A DNA stretch of 64,000 nucleotides from positions 62,001 to 126,000 of the forward strand of contig NZ_JAMHIV010000010.1 in the NCBI RefSeq assembly GCF_023897065.1. Reading direction: 5' to 3'. The translations under genes were made by a program, and so were the position numbers. The DNA is from Crossiella sp. SN42. Lineage in GTDB: Bacteria > Actinomycetota > Actinomycetes > Mycobacteriales > Pseudonocardiaceae. Below, in pieces: positions 40,941-49,736 of this stretch. The first letter of the stretch is position 1. Each line of letters begins with the position of its first letter. The notes under the pieces were generated by a model. That model was not told the origin of the DNA and did no database searches. It saw only the letters and a list, made by a program, of their open reading frames with translations.

Positions 40941-41786
40941 CTACCGCTTGGGTGGCCGGATGCCGCGGAACTCCCAGTCCCCGCCCAGCGCGGTGGAGCG
41001 GACCTCCTCCGACTCGGTCGGCTGCGCGCCCACATCCGCCCGGACCGGCTCCGGCCCGGTGACGATCCGGTTGCGCAGCAAGCCAAGTCCCTCCACCTCG
41101 ACCTCCACCACATCGCCTGGCTGGACCGGGCGGGAGTTGGCCGGGGTGCCGGTGAGCAGCACGTCGCCGGGCACCAGGGTGATGGTGCGGGCGAGGTCGG
41201 CGACCAGGTAGTGCATGTCCCAGCGCATCTCGTCGGTGTTGCCGTCCTGCACGACCGCGCCGTTGACCAGGGTGCGGATGCCCTTGCCGCGGAAGTCCCA
41301 GTCCGGCACCACGCCGGGGCCGAGCGGGGCGAGGGTGTCGGATCCCTTGACCCGCAACATGGATCCGGCGTTGGTGTCCCGGAAGTCGTGCAGGCCGTAG
41401 TCGTTGGCCACGGTGTAACCGGCGATGTGCGCGGCGGCCTCGGCCGGCGCGATGTTGCGGCAGGTGCGGCCGATCACCACCGCGATCTCGCCCTCGTAGT
41501 TGAGGAACCGGCAGCCCTGCGGGCGGACCACGTCGCCGCCGTGGGCGTTGAGCGCGGAGACCGGTTTGTGGAAGTAGGTCGGCGCGGGCGGCAGCGTGGC
41601 GCCGAACTCCTCGACCCGGCTGCGGTAGTTCAGGTGCACCGCGATGATCTTGCTGGGCGGCACGGGGGACAGGTGGGTGGCCTGGTCCACGTGCACGGTG
41701 CGGCCGTCGCGGCAGACCAGCCGGTCGCCCACCCGGTGCACCTCGGTGACCACGCCGTCGAGCAGGATGCGCCGGAACTCCACCAC
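40941..41786 (-). CDS. fumarylacetoacetate hydrolase family protein (HpaG-like)
   Basis: A 281-residue FAH-fold protein. The metal-site pattern is visible: FLNYEGEIAVVIG, GYTVANDYGLHDFRD and LVPGDVLLTGTPANS. In the homoprotocatechuate pathway this family supplies 5-oxopent-3-ene-1,2,5-tricarboxylate decarboxylase and isomerase (HpaG) or the hydratase. Adjacent HpaD- and HpaE-like genes support that role. The GTG at 41786 follows GAGGGGG and is 2 nt from the dioxygenase stop. Confidence 0.85.
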   Translation of the reverse strand: MVEFRRILLDGVVTEVHRVGDRLVCRDGRTVHVDQATHLSPVPPSKIIAVHLNYRSRVEEFGATLPPAPTYFHKPVSALNAHGGDVVRPQGCRFLNYEGEIAVVIGRTCRNIAPAEAAAHIAGYTVANDYGLHDFRDTNAGSMLRVKGSDTLAPLGPGVVPDWDFRGKGIRTLVNGAVVQDGNTDEMRWDMHYLVADLARTITLVPGDVLLTGTPANSRPVQPGDVVEVEVEGLGLLRNRIVTGPEPVRADVGAQPTESEEVRSTALGGDWEFRGIRPPKR

Positions 41787-41788
41787 GG

Positions 41789-42676
41789 TCAGGCCCCCTC
41801 GCCGGTCCAGCCGGTGGCCGGACGGTCGAACCAGATGTGCGCCTGCCCGGTGCCGATGGCGTTCTCGTAGGCGGAGAACAACCGGCCCGGCGCCTTCCAC
41901 CGGCGTTCGCCGAGCGCGCCGGCGAGCATCAGGTAGTGCGCGAAACCCGCCTCCGGCTTGAACTTCCGGAACTCCGGCATGGTGTCCAGCACCCTGGCGT
42001 GGTCGCCCGCGCCGAACCAGTCGATGCGTTCGAGGTCGGCCTTGGCCGCCTCCGGGGTGAAGATGTGCTCGATTCCGGAGGCCTCGTGCGCGCGCAGTTC
42101 GCGCAGTGGCCAGAAGGTGTGCGAGAGCGCGCCGGAGGCCAGCAGCAGCACCTTGCGGTCGGTGGCGGCGATGCCGTCGGCCAGCGCCCGGCCCAGCCGC
42201 AGGTTGTCCTCCTCGTCGGCGGTCTGGCAGACGCCGATGGAGATCCAGCGCTTGCCGGGCACGCCGAGGTAGTGCCACAGGTTGACCGTGGCGTAGAGGA
42301 TCGGCAGGTGATGGTCGGCGATCGGGGTGATCCAGGTGCCCCTGGCCTGGCCGTGCGCGGCGATCGCGTGCGCCAGTTCGGGGTCGCCGGGGAAGTCGTA
42401 GGGAATCCGGCACATGCCGCGGGGCAGTTCCTCGGAGGTGAACAGCCCGGCGCGGTGGTCCTGCGCGGTGACCACGAACTCCACCGTGGTCGCCCAGTGC
42501 GAGTCGAGCACCACCACGGTGTCGTAGTCCAGGGTGTCGAACACCTCGGCGCGCAGCCGCTGGAGCCCGGCCACGAGTGTGGTGTCCTTGCCGTTGTTGA
42601 GCTCTCGCCGGACCCGCTCCTCGAGCATGATCGTCGGCACGTGCGAGAGCAGGCCCGCGCCCACCACCTCACCCAC
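41789..42676 (-). CDS. hpaD: extradiol ring-cleavage dioxygenase, homoprotocatechuate 2,3-dioxygenase-like (LigB type)
   Basis: A 295-residue class III extradiol dioxygenase similar along its length to enterobacterial HpaD. Visible landmarks are GLLSHVPTIML with an iron-ligand His, VVVLDSHWATTVEFV with the second His, LFTSEELPRGM, LLLASGALSHTFW and the C-terminal GTGQAHIWF. It opens the ring of 3,4-dihydroxyphenylacetate or a close catechol. GTG start; its first base is the last base of the upstream gene's TAG. It is the second gene of the cluster. Confidence 0.85.
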   Translation of the reverse strand: MGEVVGAGLLSHVPTIMLEERVRRELNNGKDTTLVAGLQRLRAEVFDTLDYDTVVVLDSHWATTVEFVVTAQDHRAGLFTSEELPRGMCRIPYDFPGDPELAHAIAAHGQARGTWITPIADHHLPILYATVNLWHYLGVPGKRWISIGVCQTADEEDNLRLGRALADGIAATDRKVLLLASGALSHTFWPLRELRAHEASGIEHIFTPEAAKADLERIDWFGAGDHARVLDTMPEFRKFKPEAGFAHYLMLAGALGERRWKAPGRLFSAYENAIGTGQAHIWFDRPATGWTGEGA

Positions 42677-44133
42677 TACTTCCCCCAGCCCTTCGGCGCG
42701 AACACGGTGTTCTTCACATCGCAGAAGAAGTCGAAGCTCCAGTCGCCGCCCTCACGCCCGATGCCGGACTCCCGGCTGCCGCCGAAGGGCGCGCGCAGGT
42801 CGCGGACGAAGAAGCAGTTCACCCACACCGTCCCGGCGACCAGGTCGTGGGTGACCCGCTCGGCCCGTTCGGGGTCGCCGGTGACCACGGCGGCGGCCAG
42901 GCCGAAGCGGGTGTTGTTGGCCAGGGCCACCGCCTCGGCCTCGGTGCGGAAGCGTTGCAGGGTCAGCGCCGGGCCGAAGACCTCCTCGGTGAGGATCTCG
43001 CTGCCCGGGGCCGCGCCGGTGAGCAGGGTGGGCCGGTAGTACAGGCCGCCGAGGTCGGTGTTGGGGCCGCCGCCGAGCAGCGCGGTCGCCCCTTCGGCCA
43101 GTGCGCGCTGGACAAAGCCGTCGATCCGGTCGAACTGGCGCTGGTGGATCTGCGGGCCGAGGTCGGTGTCCGGCAGCCGCGGATCGCCTTGGCGAAGCCG
43201 GTTCGCCTTGGCCAGGAAGCGGTGCAGGAACTCCTCGTGGATCTCCTCGGCGACCAGCAGCCGGACCGCGGACAGGCAGACCTGGCCCGCGTTGTCGTAC
43301 TGCCCGACCGCCAGTTCCACGGCCAGGTCCAGGTCGGCGTCGGCGAAGACCAGCAGCGGTGACTTGCCGCCCAGTTCCAGGGAGAGCGGGGTCAGTCGCG
43401 CGGCGGCGTTGGCGGCGATGGTCTTCGCGGTGGGCACCGAGCCGGTGAAGCTGATCCGCCGCACGCCGGGATGCCGGGTCAGCGCTTCGCCCGCTTCCGC
43501 GCCCAGGCCCTGGACCAGGTTGAACACGCCGTCGGGCAGGCCGGCGTCCGCGGTGATGCCGGCCAGCAGCGAGGCGGTCAGCGGGGACCACTCGGCGGGT
43601 TTGTGCACCACGGTGTTCCCGGCGGCCAGCGCGGGCGCGATCTTCCAGGTGGCCAGCATCAGCGGCGCGTTCCACGGGGTGATCAGCGCGCACACCCCGG
43701 CCGGGTCCCAGCTGATCCGGTTGCGGTGGCCCCTGGTGTCCAGGTCGGGGCGGTGCAGGCCGTCGATCAGCCAGTCGGCGAAGAACCGGAAGTTGTGCGC
43801 GGCCCTGGGAATCACGCTGGTGCGGTGCGAGCGCAGGAGTGCGCCGTTGTCCAGGGTCTCGGCGGTGGCCAGCTCGTCCAGGCGGGCCTCGATGCCGTCG
43901 GCGATGGCGTGCAGCAGCCGGGCGCGTTCCACCGGCGCGGTCTTCGACCAGGCCGGGAACGCCTGCTGGGCGGCGTTGACCGCCGCGTCGACCTCGGCCG
44001 CGCCGCCGCGGGCGAACTCGCCGAGCGGGCTGCCGTCGATGGGGGAGTGGTCGGCGAAGGTCGTCGCCGAGGCGAGTCTGCGGCCGCCGATCCAGTGTCC
44101 CGGGTCCACCGCGAGCCCGGCCTGCTGTGGCAT
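42676..44133 (-). CDS. hpaE: 5-carboxymethyl-2-hydroxymuconate semialdehyde dehydrogenase-like ALDH
   Basis: A 485-residue NAD-dependent aldehyde dehydrogenase. Cofactor and active-site motifs are WNAPLMLATWKIAPALAAGN, FTGSVPTAKTIAANAA, Glu in LELGGKSPLLVF and Cys in GQVCLSAVRLL. Placed before HpaD- and HpaG-like genes, it probably oxidises the ring-cleavage semialdehyde. The ATG at 44133 follows GGGAGG; a perfect palindromic operator lies 20 bp upstream. Confidence 0.87.
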   Translation of the reverse strand: MPQQAGLAVDPGHWIGGRRLASATTFADHSPIDGSPLGEFARGGAAEVDAAVNAAQQAFPAWSKTAPVERARLLHAIADGIEARLDELATAETLDNGALLRSHRTSVIPRAAHNFRFFADWLIDGLHRPDLDTRGHRNRISWDPAGVCALITPWNAPLMLATWKIAPALAAGNTVVHKPAEWSPLTASLLAGITADAGLPDGVFNLVQGLGAEAGEALTRHPGVRRISFTGSVPTAKTIAANAAARLTPLSLELGGKSPLLVFADADLDLAVELAVGQYDNAGQVCLSAVRLLVAEEIHEEFLHRFLAKANRLRQGDPRLPDTDLGPQIHQRQFDRIDGFVQRALAEGATALLGGGPNTDLGGLYYRPTLLTGAAPGSEILTEEVFGPALTLQRFRTEAEAVALANNTRFGLAAAVVTGDPERAERVTHDLVAGTVWVNCFFVRDLRAPFGGSRESGIGREGGDWSFDFFCDVKNTVFAPKGWGK

Positions 44134-44153
44134 TTCGCTGCCTCCCGGAACAT

Positions 44154-44169
44154 CGTTTGGGTCCAAACG
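44154..44169 (-). promoter_or_regulatory. operator of the aromatic operon
   Basis: CGTTTGGGTCCAAACG has perfect 7-bp arms around 2 bp. A related 16-mer lies before the acetoacetate-decarboxylase-like gene, so both units are probably controlled by one regulator, not found nearby. Confidence 0.7.
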
Positions 44170-44279
44170 GTACGGAGTGTGGCTGGATGGGTCAAGGGCG
44201 GAGTGGGCCGGTGCGCTGCGGCATCCGGCCGGGGTGGCCAGAAGGTCCTAAGTGGACAGTGCGGTGACCGCGATGTGGA

Positions 44280-45074
44280 TCAGCCTGCCGTGACCCGCTC
44301 GGCCAGCACCGCGCCGCCGTCCCAGGTCACGCCGACCTGGCAGAAGTAGGCGCCCAGCGGCTCCGTCACGGTGAGGTCGGCCAGCTCCTCGGTGGGGGAG
44401 TCGAACAGGCGCAGCTCCGCGGTGCCGCGCCAGGGCTGCCCGGTCTGCACCGAGGCCGCGCCGGAGGAGATGAGCTGGGCCAGCGCGTCCGGGCCGCCGC
44501 GTTCGATGCCGGGCAGCCAGCGGTGGTGCGCCATCGGGTGGGCGTTGACAAAACCGTTGCGCGCGGCGGGTTCCACCAGCTCCACCACCGCCTCGGCCAG
44601 TCGCCGGTCCGCTGCCGCCAGGGTCGCGCCGAAGCGGGCTCCCGGCTCGATGCGCGGGGCCGGGCCGTAGGGGTGCGGGCGGGTCTGGTGGATGCTGCCC
44701 AGCTTCTTCGGATAGCCCTGGTGCAGGCCGCGGGCGAGAGCGAAGTCCTTGTCCACCCAGATGTAGACGCACCGCGAGTAGACCCGGCCCTCGAACTCGC
44801 AGCGCACCACCACAAAACACTCCTTGTACTGGCTGCGCACCGGGTCCAGCAGCTCGGCCCGACCGTCCGAACAGGACTGCCAGTCGGCCCAGATCACCGC
44901 CACCGCACCGGGATCCTCCGGCGCGGGCCGCAGCGGCGGCGGAAGCAGGGCGGCCACCTTGGCCGGGTCGGTGCGGTACTCCACGGTGAGCAGGTCACCG
45001 GAGTAGTGCCACGGGGGCGGCGGCACCAGCGCGGCCCGGCCGCTGGGGGTGCGCGGGTAGAGGAAGCCCTGCAT
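44280..45074 (-). CDS. acetoacetate decarboxylase family protein
   Basis: A 264-residue ADC-fold protein. The Schiff-base motif is present as GYPKKLGSIH with Lys123-Lys124, matching the catalytic lysine and its neighbour in clostridial acetoacetate decarboxylase. Other landmarks are VEYRTDPAKVAALLPPPLRP and CVYIWVDKDFALARG. It may decarboxylate or otherwise process a 2-oxo or beta-keto acid from the aromatic cluster; members of this family also act as aldolase-dehydratases. The ATG at 45074 lacks a ribosome site and sits 6 nt from a good -10, so its mRNA is probably leaderless. Confidence 0.87.
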   Translation of the reverse strand: MQGFLYPRTPSGRAALVPPPPWHYSGDLLTVEYRTDPAKVAALLPPPLRPAPEDPGAVAVIWADWQSCSDGRAELLDPVRSQYKECFVVVRCEFEGRVYSRCVYIWVDKDFALARGLHQGYPKKLGSIHQTRPHPYGPAPRIEPGARFGATLAAADRRLAEAVVELVEPAARNGFVNAHPMAHHRWLPGIERGGPDALAQLISSGAASVQTGQPWRGTAELRLFDSPTEELADLTVTEPLGAYFCQVGVTWDGGAVLAERVTAG

Positions 45075-45080
45075 GCCCCA

Positions 45081-45109
45081 GTTATAACGTTTGGGACCAA
45101 ACGACACAA
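45081..45109 (-). promoter_or_regulatory. promoter with operator filling the spacer, ADC-like gene
   Basis: On the minus strand a -35-like TTGTGT (45104-45109) and -10 TATAAC (45081-45086) are exactly 17 bp apart. The spacer contains the palindrome CGTTTGG-TC-CCAAACG (45088-45103). The ATG follows the -10 after 6 nt. A repressor bound here would block RNA polymerase directly. Confidence 0.75.
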
Positions 45110-45128
45110 CGGCTGGCAGAATGCGGCC

Positions 45129-45736
45129 ATGACCACGGTGTCGACCACTGCCGGCGCCGTGCGCGGCGTCCTGACCAGCGGCGTCCGCGCTCACCTCGGC
45201 ATCCCGTACGCCGCCCCGCCGGTCGGCGACCTGCGCTGGGCCGCCCCCGCGCCGGTGATCCCGTGGACCGGCGTCCGCCCGGCCGTCGCACCCGGCCTGG
45301 CCGCGCTCCAGGACCCCGCGCCGAGTCGCCTGGTGCCCAAGGCGGTGCCCGGCTTCGGCGAGGACTGCCTCACCGTCAACGTCTGGGCGCCAGCGGACGC
45401 CGAGGGCCTGCCGGTGCTGGTGTGGCTGCACGGCGGCCTGTTCCAGCTCGGCTCGGCCTCGGCCGCCTGCTACTCCGGCGCGCACCTGGCCCGCCGCGGC
45501 CTGGTCGTGGTCGGGGTGAACTACCGCCTCGGCGCGCTCGGCTACCTGCGGACGGCCGGGTGCTGACCACGGCTCCCGGCGCGGCCGCGATCACCGGTGG
45601 CCTGCCCGAGCTGGAGCTGATGATCGGCTACACCCTTGGCGAGCGGCAGGCCATGGCCTTCGATCTGCCCGGCGAGCTGGTGCGGCTGGTTCCGCCCGCG
45701 GTGATCAGTCCAGCACGCGACGCTCCTGGTCGGTGA
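45129..45736 (+). pseudogene. type B carboxylesterase, internally deleted
   Basis: Positions 45129-45566 encode the N-terminal 145 residues of a carboxylesterase (AHLGIPYAAPPVGDLRWAAP, FGEDCLTVNVWAPA, LPVLVWLHGGLFQLG, VVVGVNYRLGALGYL) and then stop. In another frame the next stretch reads LPELELMIGYTLGERQAMAF, which resembles the region of such enzymes after the catalytic Glu. The GESAG nucleophile region and most of the protein are missing. The simplest reading is a large internal deletion with frameshift. It shares the divergent operator region with the ADC-like gene. Confidence 0.75.
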
Positions 45737-47084
45737 ACGGTGGTGCGGGCAGGCCGGGGCGCCTGGGGCTGAACAGCGCGCTCAGCAGGAACCGTGGCCG
45801 CAGGGCGTGGGTGACCGGGGCGGCGAGACCGAAGATGTCGATCTGCGTCATCGCCACGGTCCGGCTGTGCATGCCCTTGGCGTTGATCCAGTCCTGCACG
45901 CGGTAGGCGAGGCGGGCGGCTGGTCCTGGTCGCGGACCGACGGTCTGGGGGTAGCGGAGGTCCTGGCCGGTGGCCATCCGCCAGGCGCTGTCGGAGGTAC
46001 GGGCGATGGCCCGCTGGACCGCCGCGGTGCCCGGTCCCGGCAGGCCGTCCCGGATGGCGAGGGCGGCCAGGGCCGCCACGGACATCCCGTGGCCGTAGAT
46101 CGGGTTGAAGGTGGCGTGGGCGTCCCCGAGGACGAGCAACCCGCCGGGCGCCGGGCGAAGCCGCTCGAAGTGGCGGCGGCGGTTGGCGTGGGCGCGGAAG
46201 CCGAAGGCCGGTCCGACCGGTTCGGCGGCGGCGATCAGCTCGGCCAGCACCGGATCGGGCAGGCTCGCCGCGAACGCGTGGAAGCCCTCGTCATCGAGGC
46301 CGGGGTGGTCACCGGTGGCACCGGCCACGGTGATCGTCCACAGGCCGTCCTCGATCGGGATCAGGGTCCCGCCACGCCGGACACCGGGATCACGCGCCGG
46401 ACTGGTCTGCACGTTGACGCCGGGAAAGGTCGACCCGGCCGCGGCCGGCGCCCGGTAGATCCTGGTGGCGTAGAAGATGCCGGGATCGACCACGGACTCC
46501 GGCACCGCCGGCACGCCGAGCTCGGCCAGCCAGTCGAGGATGCCGGAACCGCGACCGGTGGCGTCGATGACCAGGTCGGCCGCTACCGCGCTCAGTTCGC
46601 CGGTGGACCGGGTGCGCAGGCGAGCTCCGGTGATCGCGCTGTGGTCACCGGTCAAGCCGACCACGTCGGTGTTCTCCAGCAGCCTGACGTGCTCGTGCTC
46701 CCGCAGCCGTGCCCGCAGCGTCGTTTCCAGCAGGGCCCGGCTACAGCCGAGGATGAACTGGGTGCCGGGAAACCGGGGGAACCAGCCGCCCTGCGGGGCC
46801 ATGGTGAGGTACCGGCCGGGTATGTCGATCAGCTGGGCCCCGGCCGCCAGCAGGCTCGCGGTGGTGCCCGGCGCCAGTGCGTCGATGGCGCGGGCGCCGC
46901 CGGAGACCAGCACGTGCGTGTGGCGGGCGTGCGGGGCGCCTTTGCGGTGGGCGCTGCCCTCGGTGAACCGGTCGCGGTCGACCACGGTGACCCGGTCGGC
47001 GTGCCCGGCCACGGCGAAGGCGGCCAGCGTTCCGGCCAGGCCGCCACCCAGGATGAGGGCGTGGTCCAGGCGGGGCATCGGCAT
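45705..47084 (-). CDS. FAD-dependent oxidoreductase
   Basis: A 459-residue flavoprotein of the PHBH/geranylgeranyl-reductase-like group. FAD binding is shown by ALILGGGLAGTLAAFAVAGH at the N-terminus and by LLVLGDAHATFNPIYGHGMS. HTHVLVSGGARAIDAL and a C-terminal helical region are typical of actinomycete tailoring or hydroxylating flavoenzymes. Substrate unknown. The ATG at 47084 follows GGAAAGG. It overlaps the tail of the broken esterase. Confidence 0.87.
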   Translation of the reverse strand: MPMPRLDHALILGGGLAGTLAAFAVAGHADRVTVVDRDRFTEGSAHRKGAPHARHTHVLVSGGARAIDALAPGTTASLLAAGAQLIDIPGRYLTMAPQGGWFPRFPGTQFILGCSRALLETTLRARLREHEHVRLLENTDVVGLTGDHSAITGARLRTRSTGELSAVAADLVIDATGRGSGILDWLAELGVPAVPESVVDPGIFYATRIYRAPAAAGSTFPGVNVQTSPARDPGVRRGGTLIPIEDGLWTITVAGATGDHPGLDDEGFHAFAASLPDPVLAELIAAAEPVGPAFGFRAHANRRRHFERLRPAPGGLLVLGDAHATFNPIYGHGMSVAALAALAIRDGLPGPGTAAVQRAIARTSDSAWRMATGQDLRYPQTVGPRPGPAARLAYRVQDWINAKGMHSRTVAMTQIDIFGLAAPVTHALRPRFLLSALFSPRRPGLPAPPFTDQERRVLD

Positions 47085-47235
47085 GGGCGACCTTTCCGAG
47101 CGCTCGGCGAACGACAGGCGGTCGTGCCTGTCCACTGTGCCAGCTGCGAGCTCCGCGAGCCGTCGCGGAAAAGCTGCCGTGGTCCGCGCCAGCCGACCAC
47201 AGTGGACGGTCCGGGCCGCGCGATACAGTGCCCTG

Positions 47236-47724
47236 ATGCCGGAACTGCACCGCCTCCGTGCCGATCACGAGGCCGCCGTGCTCGCCTTCGAGCTGGCCAA
47301 CCGCGCCTACTTCGCCGCCTCCGTGCCCGACCGCGGTGACGACTACTTCGCCCACTTCGCCGAACGCCACCAGGCCCTGCTCGCCGAACAGGAGGCCGGG
47401 ATCTGCCGCTTCCACCTGCTGGTGGCCGAGGACGGTGAGGTGCTCGGCCGGGTCAACCTGCTCGACCTGGCCGACGGCTCGGCCGAGCTGGGGTTCCGGA
47501 TCGCGGAGAAGGCGGCGGGCCGTGGCCTGGCCACCAGCGCGGTGCATCAAATCTGCGCGCTGGCGGCCACGGACTACGGGCTGACCTCCCTGTGGGCACG
47601 GGCGGCCGTGCGCAACGCCGGGTCGCGGGCCGTGCTCACCAAGGCGGGGTTCGCCGTCACCGGTGAGGTGGTGCTCAGCGGCCAGCCCGGGTTGCGGTTC
47701 GAGCGGGCGCTGGGCTCAGTCTGA
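47236..47724 (+). CDS. GNAT family N-acetyltransferase (RimJ type)
   Basis: A 162-residue acetyltransferase of the ribosomal-protein-alanine N-acetyltransferase group (LHRLRADHEAAVLAFELANR; AELGFRIAEKAAGRGLATSA; NAGSRAVLTKAGFAVTGEV). No ribosome site precedes the ATG; a -10-like TACAGT (47224-47229) ends 6 nt before it, suggesting a leaderless transcript. The 3' end overlaps the TerC gene by 9 bp. Confidence 0.9.
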   Translation: MPELHRLRADHEAAVLAFELANRAYFAASVPDRGDDYFAHFAERHQALLAEQEAGICRFHLLVAEDGEVLGRVNLLDLADGSAELGFRIAEKAAGRGLATSAVHQICALAATDYGLTSLWARAAVRNAGSRAVLTKAGFAVTGEVVLSGQPGLRFERALGSV

Positions 47725-48711
47725 GTCCTCCCGGTGGGCGCGCAGGGAACCGGCGTGCGCCTTGGCGGTGGGGTCGCGGCGGGTCTTGAGCAGGCTGGCC
47801 ACGGTGACCACGACCAGCACGCCGATGATCACGGTGAGGCTGACCGCGGTGGAGATCTCCGGCACCCGCTCGTCGATGTCCACGTGCGCCCAGTGCAGCA
47901 TCAGCTTCACGCCGATGAAGGCCAGGATCAGCGCCAGACCGGTGGACAGGTAGACCAGGCGGTCCAGCAGGCCCTTGACCAGGAAGTACAGCGCGCGCAG
48001 GCCGAGCAGGGCGAAGGCGTTGGCGGTGAAGACGATGTAGGGCTGCTCGGTGACGCCGAAGACCGCGGGGATGGAGTCCAGCGCGAAGAGCAGGTCCACG
48101 CTGCCGATGGCCAGCAGCACCACGAACAGCGGGGTGGCCAGCCGTTTGCCGTCTACCTTGGTGAACAGCTTGCCGCCGACGTAGGTGTCGGTGGTGGGGA
48201 ACAGGCGGCGCGCGGTGCGCACCATGATGTTGTTCTCCACGTCCGGGTCCTCGTTGCGGTGCCGGAACAGCTGCACCGCGGTGAAGACCAGCAGCAGGCC
48301 GAAGAGCAGGAACATGAAGGAGAACAGCGACAGCAGCGTGGCGCCCAGCGCGATGAAGATCGCGCGCATGACCAGCGCGAGCACGATGCCGAAGGTGAGC
48401 ACCTTGTGCTGGTGCTCCTCGGGCACCGCGAAGGTGGTCATGATGATCACGAAGACGAACAGGTTGTCGACCGAGAGGCTCTTCTCCACGATGTAGCCTG
48501 CGAAGTACTCGGTGCCGAACTGCCCGCCGTACTGCCAGGCGAACCAGACGCCGAAGCCGATCGCGACCAGGACGTAGATCACCGACCAGGTGGTCGCCTC
48601 GCCGAAACCGACCTTGTGCGGGCGCACCGCGGCCAGGATGAGGTCGACCGCGAGCAGGGCGATGACCAAACCGATGGTCACCGACCAGGTGAGAAGACTG
48701 ATCTCGAGCAT
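47716..48711 (-). CDS. TerC family integral membrane protein
   Basis: A 331-residue membrane protein with about eight to nine helices and the TerC/Alx signature (VEKSLSVDNLFVFVIIMTTF with Asp in a helix; SVDLLFALDSIPAVFGVTEQ). Family members are linked to manganese efflux, tellurite resistance and metal loading of exported proteins. The ATG at 48711 lies 17 bp after the permease stop in the same direction, so it may be cotranscribed with the sugar importer by chance of position. No yybP-ykoY-type leader fits in the gap. Confidence 0.92.
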   Translation of the reverse strand: MLEISLLTWSVTIGLVIALLAVDLILAAVRPHKVGFGEATTWSVIYVLVAIGFGVWFAWQYGGQFGTEYFAGYIVEKSLSVDNLFVFVIIMTTFAVPEEHQHKVLTFGIVLALVMRAIFIALGATLLSLFSFMFLLFGLLLVFTAVQLFRHRNEDPDVENNIMVRTARRLFPTTDTYVGGKLFTKVDGKRLATPLFVVLLAIGSVDLLFALDSIPAVFGVTEQPYIVFTANAFALLGLRALYFLVKGLLDRLVYLSTGLALILAFIGVKLMLHWAHVDIDERVPEISTAVSLTVIIGVLVVVTVASLLKTRRDPTAKAHAGSLRAHREDSD

Positions 48712-48728
48712 GTCCGTAGTCAACCTGG

Positions 48729-49736
48729 TCACCGTGCCGCGACGGCGGACCGACCCGCCGGTGTGACCGAATCGGCTGGCCGCCGGGCGCCCGGCAGCAC
48801 CCGCTGCACCACCACGAAGGCGAGCAGCAGCAGCCCGATCACGATCTTGGTCCACCAGGAGCTGAGCGTGCCCTGGAAGGAGATCAGGGTCTGGATCACA
48901 CCCAGCACCAGCACCCCGGCCAGCGAGCCGGCCAGGTAGCCCGCGCCACCGGTGAGCACCGTGCCGCCGATCACCACCGCCGCGATCGCGTCCAGCTCCA
49001 TGCCCACCGCGTGCAGGCTGTAGCCGGAGAGCATGTACACGCTCAGCAGCAGCCCGCCGAGCGCGGAGCAGAACCCACTGATCACGTACACGCCGACCTT
49101 GACCCGCCCCGCCGGCAGGCCCATCAGCCGCGCGGAGGCCTCGCTGCCGCCGACGGCGTAGACGGTGCGGCCGAAGCGGGTCAGGTGCAGCACGTAGGCC
49201 GCCACCGCCGCGGTCAGCAGCGCGATCAGCACGCCGTAGGTGATGTTGAGCCCGCCGAGGTCGAGGGTGGCGGTGGCCACCGCGCGGAACGCCGGGTCCT
49301 TGATCGGGATGGACTCCACGCTGATCACGAAGCACAGGCCGCGGGCCAGGAACATGCCGGCCAGGGTGACGATGAACGGCTGGATGTCGAAGTGGTGGAT
49401 CACCAGCCCCATCAGCAGGCCCAGCACCGAGCCGATGGCCAGCACCGCGGCCACCACCACCGGCACCGGCCAGCCCGCCCGCAGCCCGGTCGCGGTGACC
49501 ATGGTGGACAGCGCCACCACCGAGCCGACCGAGAGGTCGATGCCGCCGGTGAGGATGACGAAGGTCAGCCCGACCGCGAGCACCACCAGGAAGGCGTTGT
49601 CCACCAACAGGTTCAGCAGCACCTGACCGCTGGCGAAGCCCGGGTAGGCCACCGCGCCCACGCCGAAGACCAGTGCGAACAGGGCGTAGGTGACCAGCAC
49701 CGGCCGGAACCGGGCTGGCAGGAAGGTCTTGGTCAC
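48729..49736 (-). CDS. yjfF: sugar ABC transporter permease (YjfF type)
   Basis: A 335-residue RbsC-like permease with about nine helices (LTFVILTGGIDLSVGSVVAL near the N-terminus, GGSEASARLMGLPAGRVKVG, AAVVIGGTVLTGGAGYLAGS). It is the second permease of a YtfQRT-YjfF importer, known in E. coli for galactofuranose. The GTG start overlaps the YtfT-like stop by 4 nt. Confidence 0.9.
   Translation of the reverse strand: MTKTFLPARFRPVLVTYALFALVFGVGAVAYPGFASGQVLLNLLVDNAFLVVLAVGLTFVILTGGIDLSVGSVVALSTMVTATGLRAGWPVPVVVAAVLAIGSVLGLLMGLVIHHFDIQPFIVTLAGMFLARGLCFVISVESIPIKDPAFRAVATATLDLGGLNITYGVLIALLTAAVAAYVLHLTRFGRTVYAVGGSEASARLMGLPAGRVKVGVYVISGFCSALGGLLLSVYMLSGYSLHAVGMELDAIAAVVIGGTVLTGGAGYLAGSLAGVLVLGVIQTLISFQGTLSSWWTKIVIGLLLLAFVVVQRVLPGARRPADSVTPAGRSAVAAR

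Noticed and set aside
48712-48728. Possible manganese riboswitch (yybP-ykoY type) before terC
   Set aside because: Only 17 bp separate terC from the upstream permease gene, too little for the element, and no matching stem was seen.
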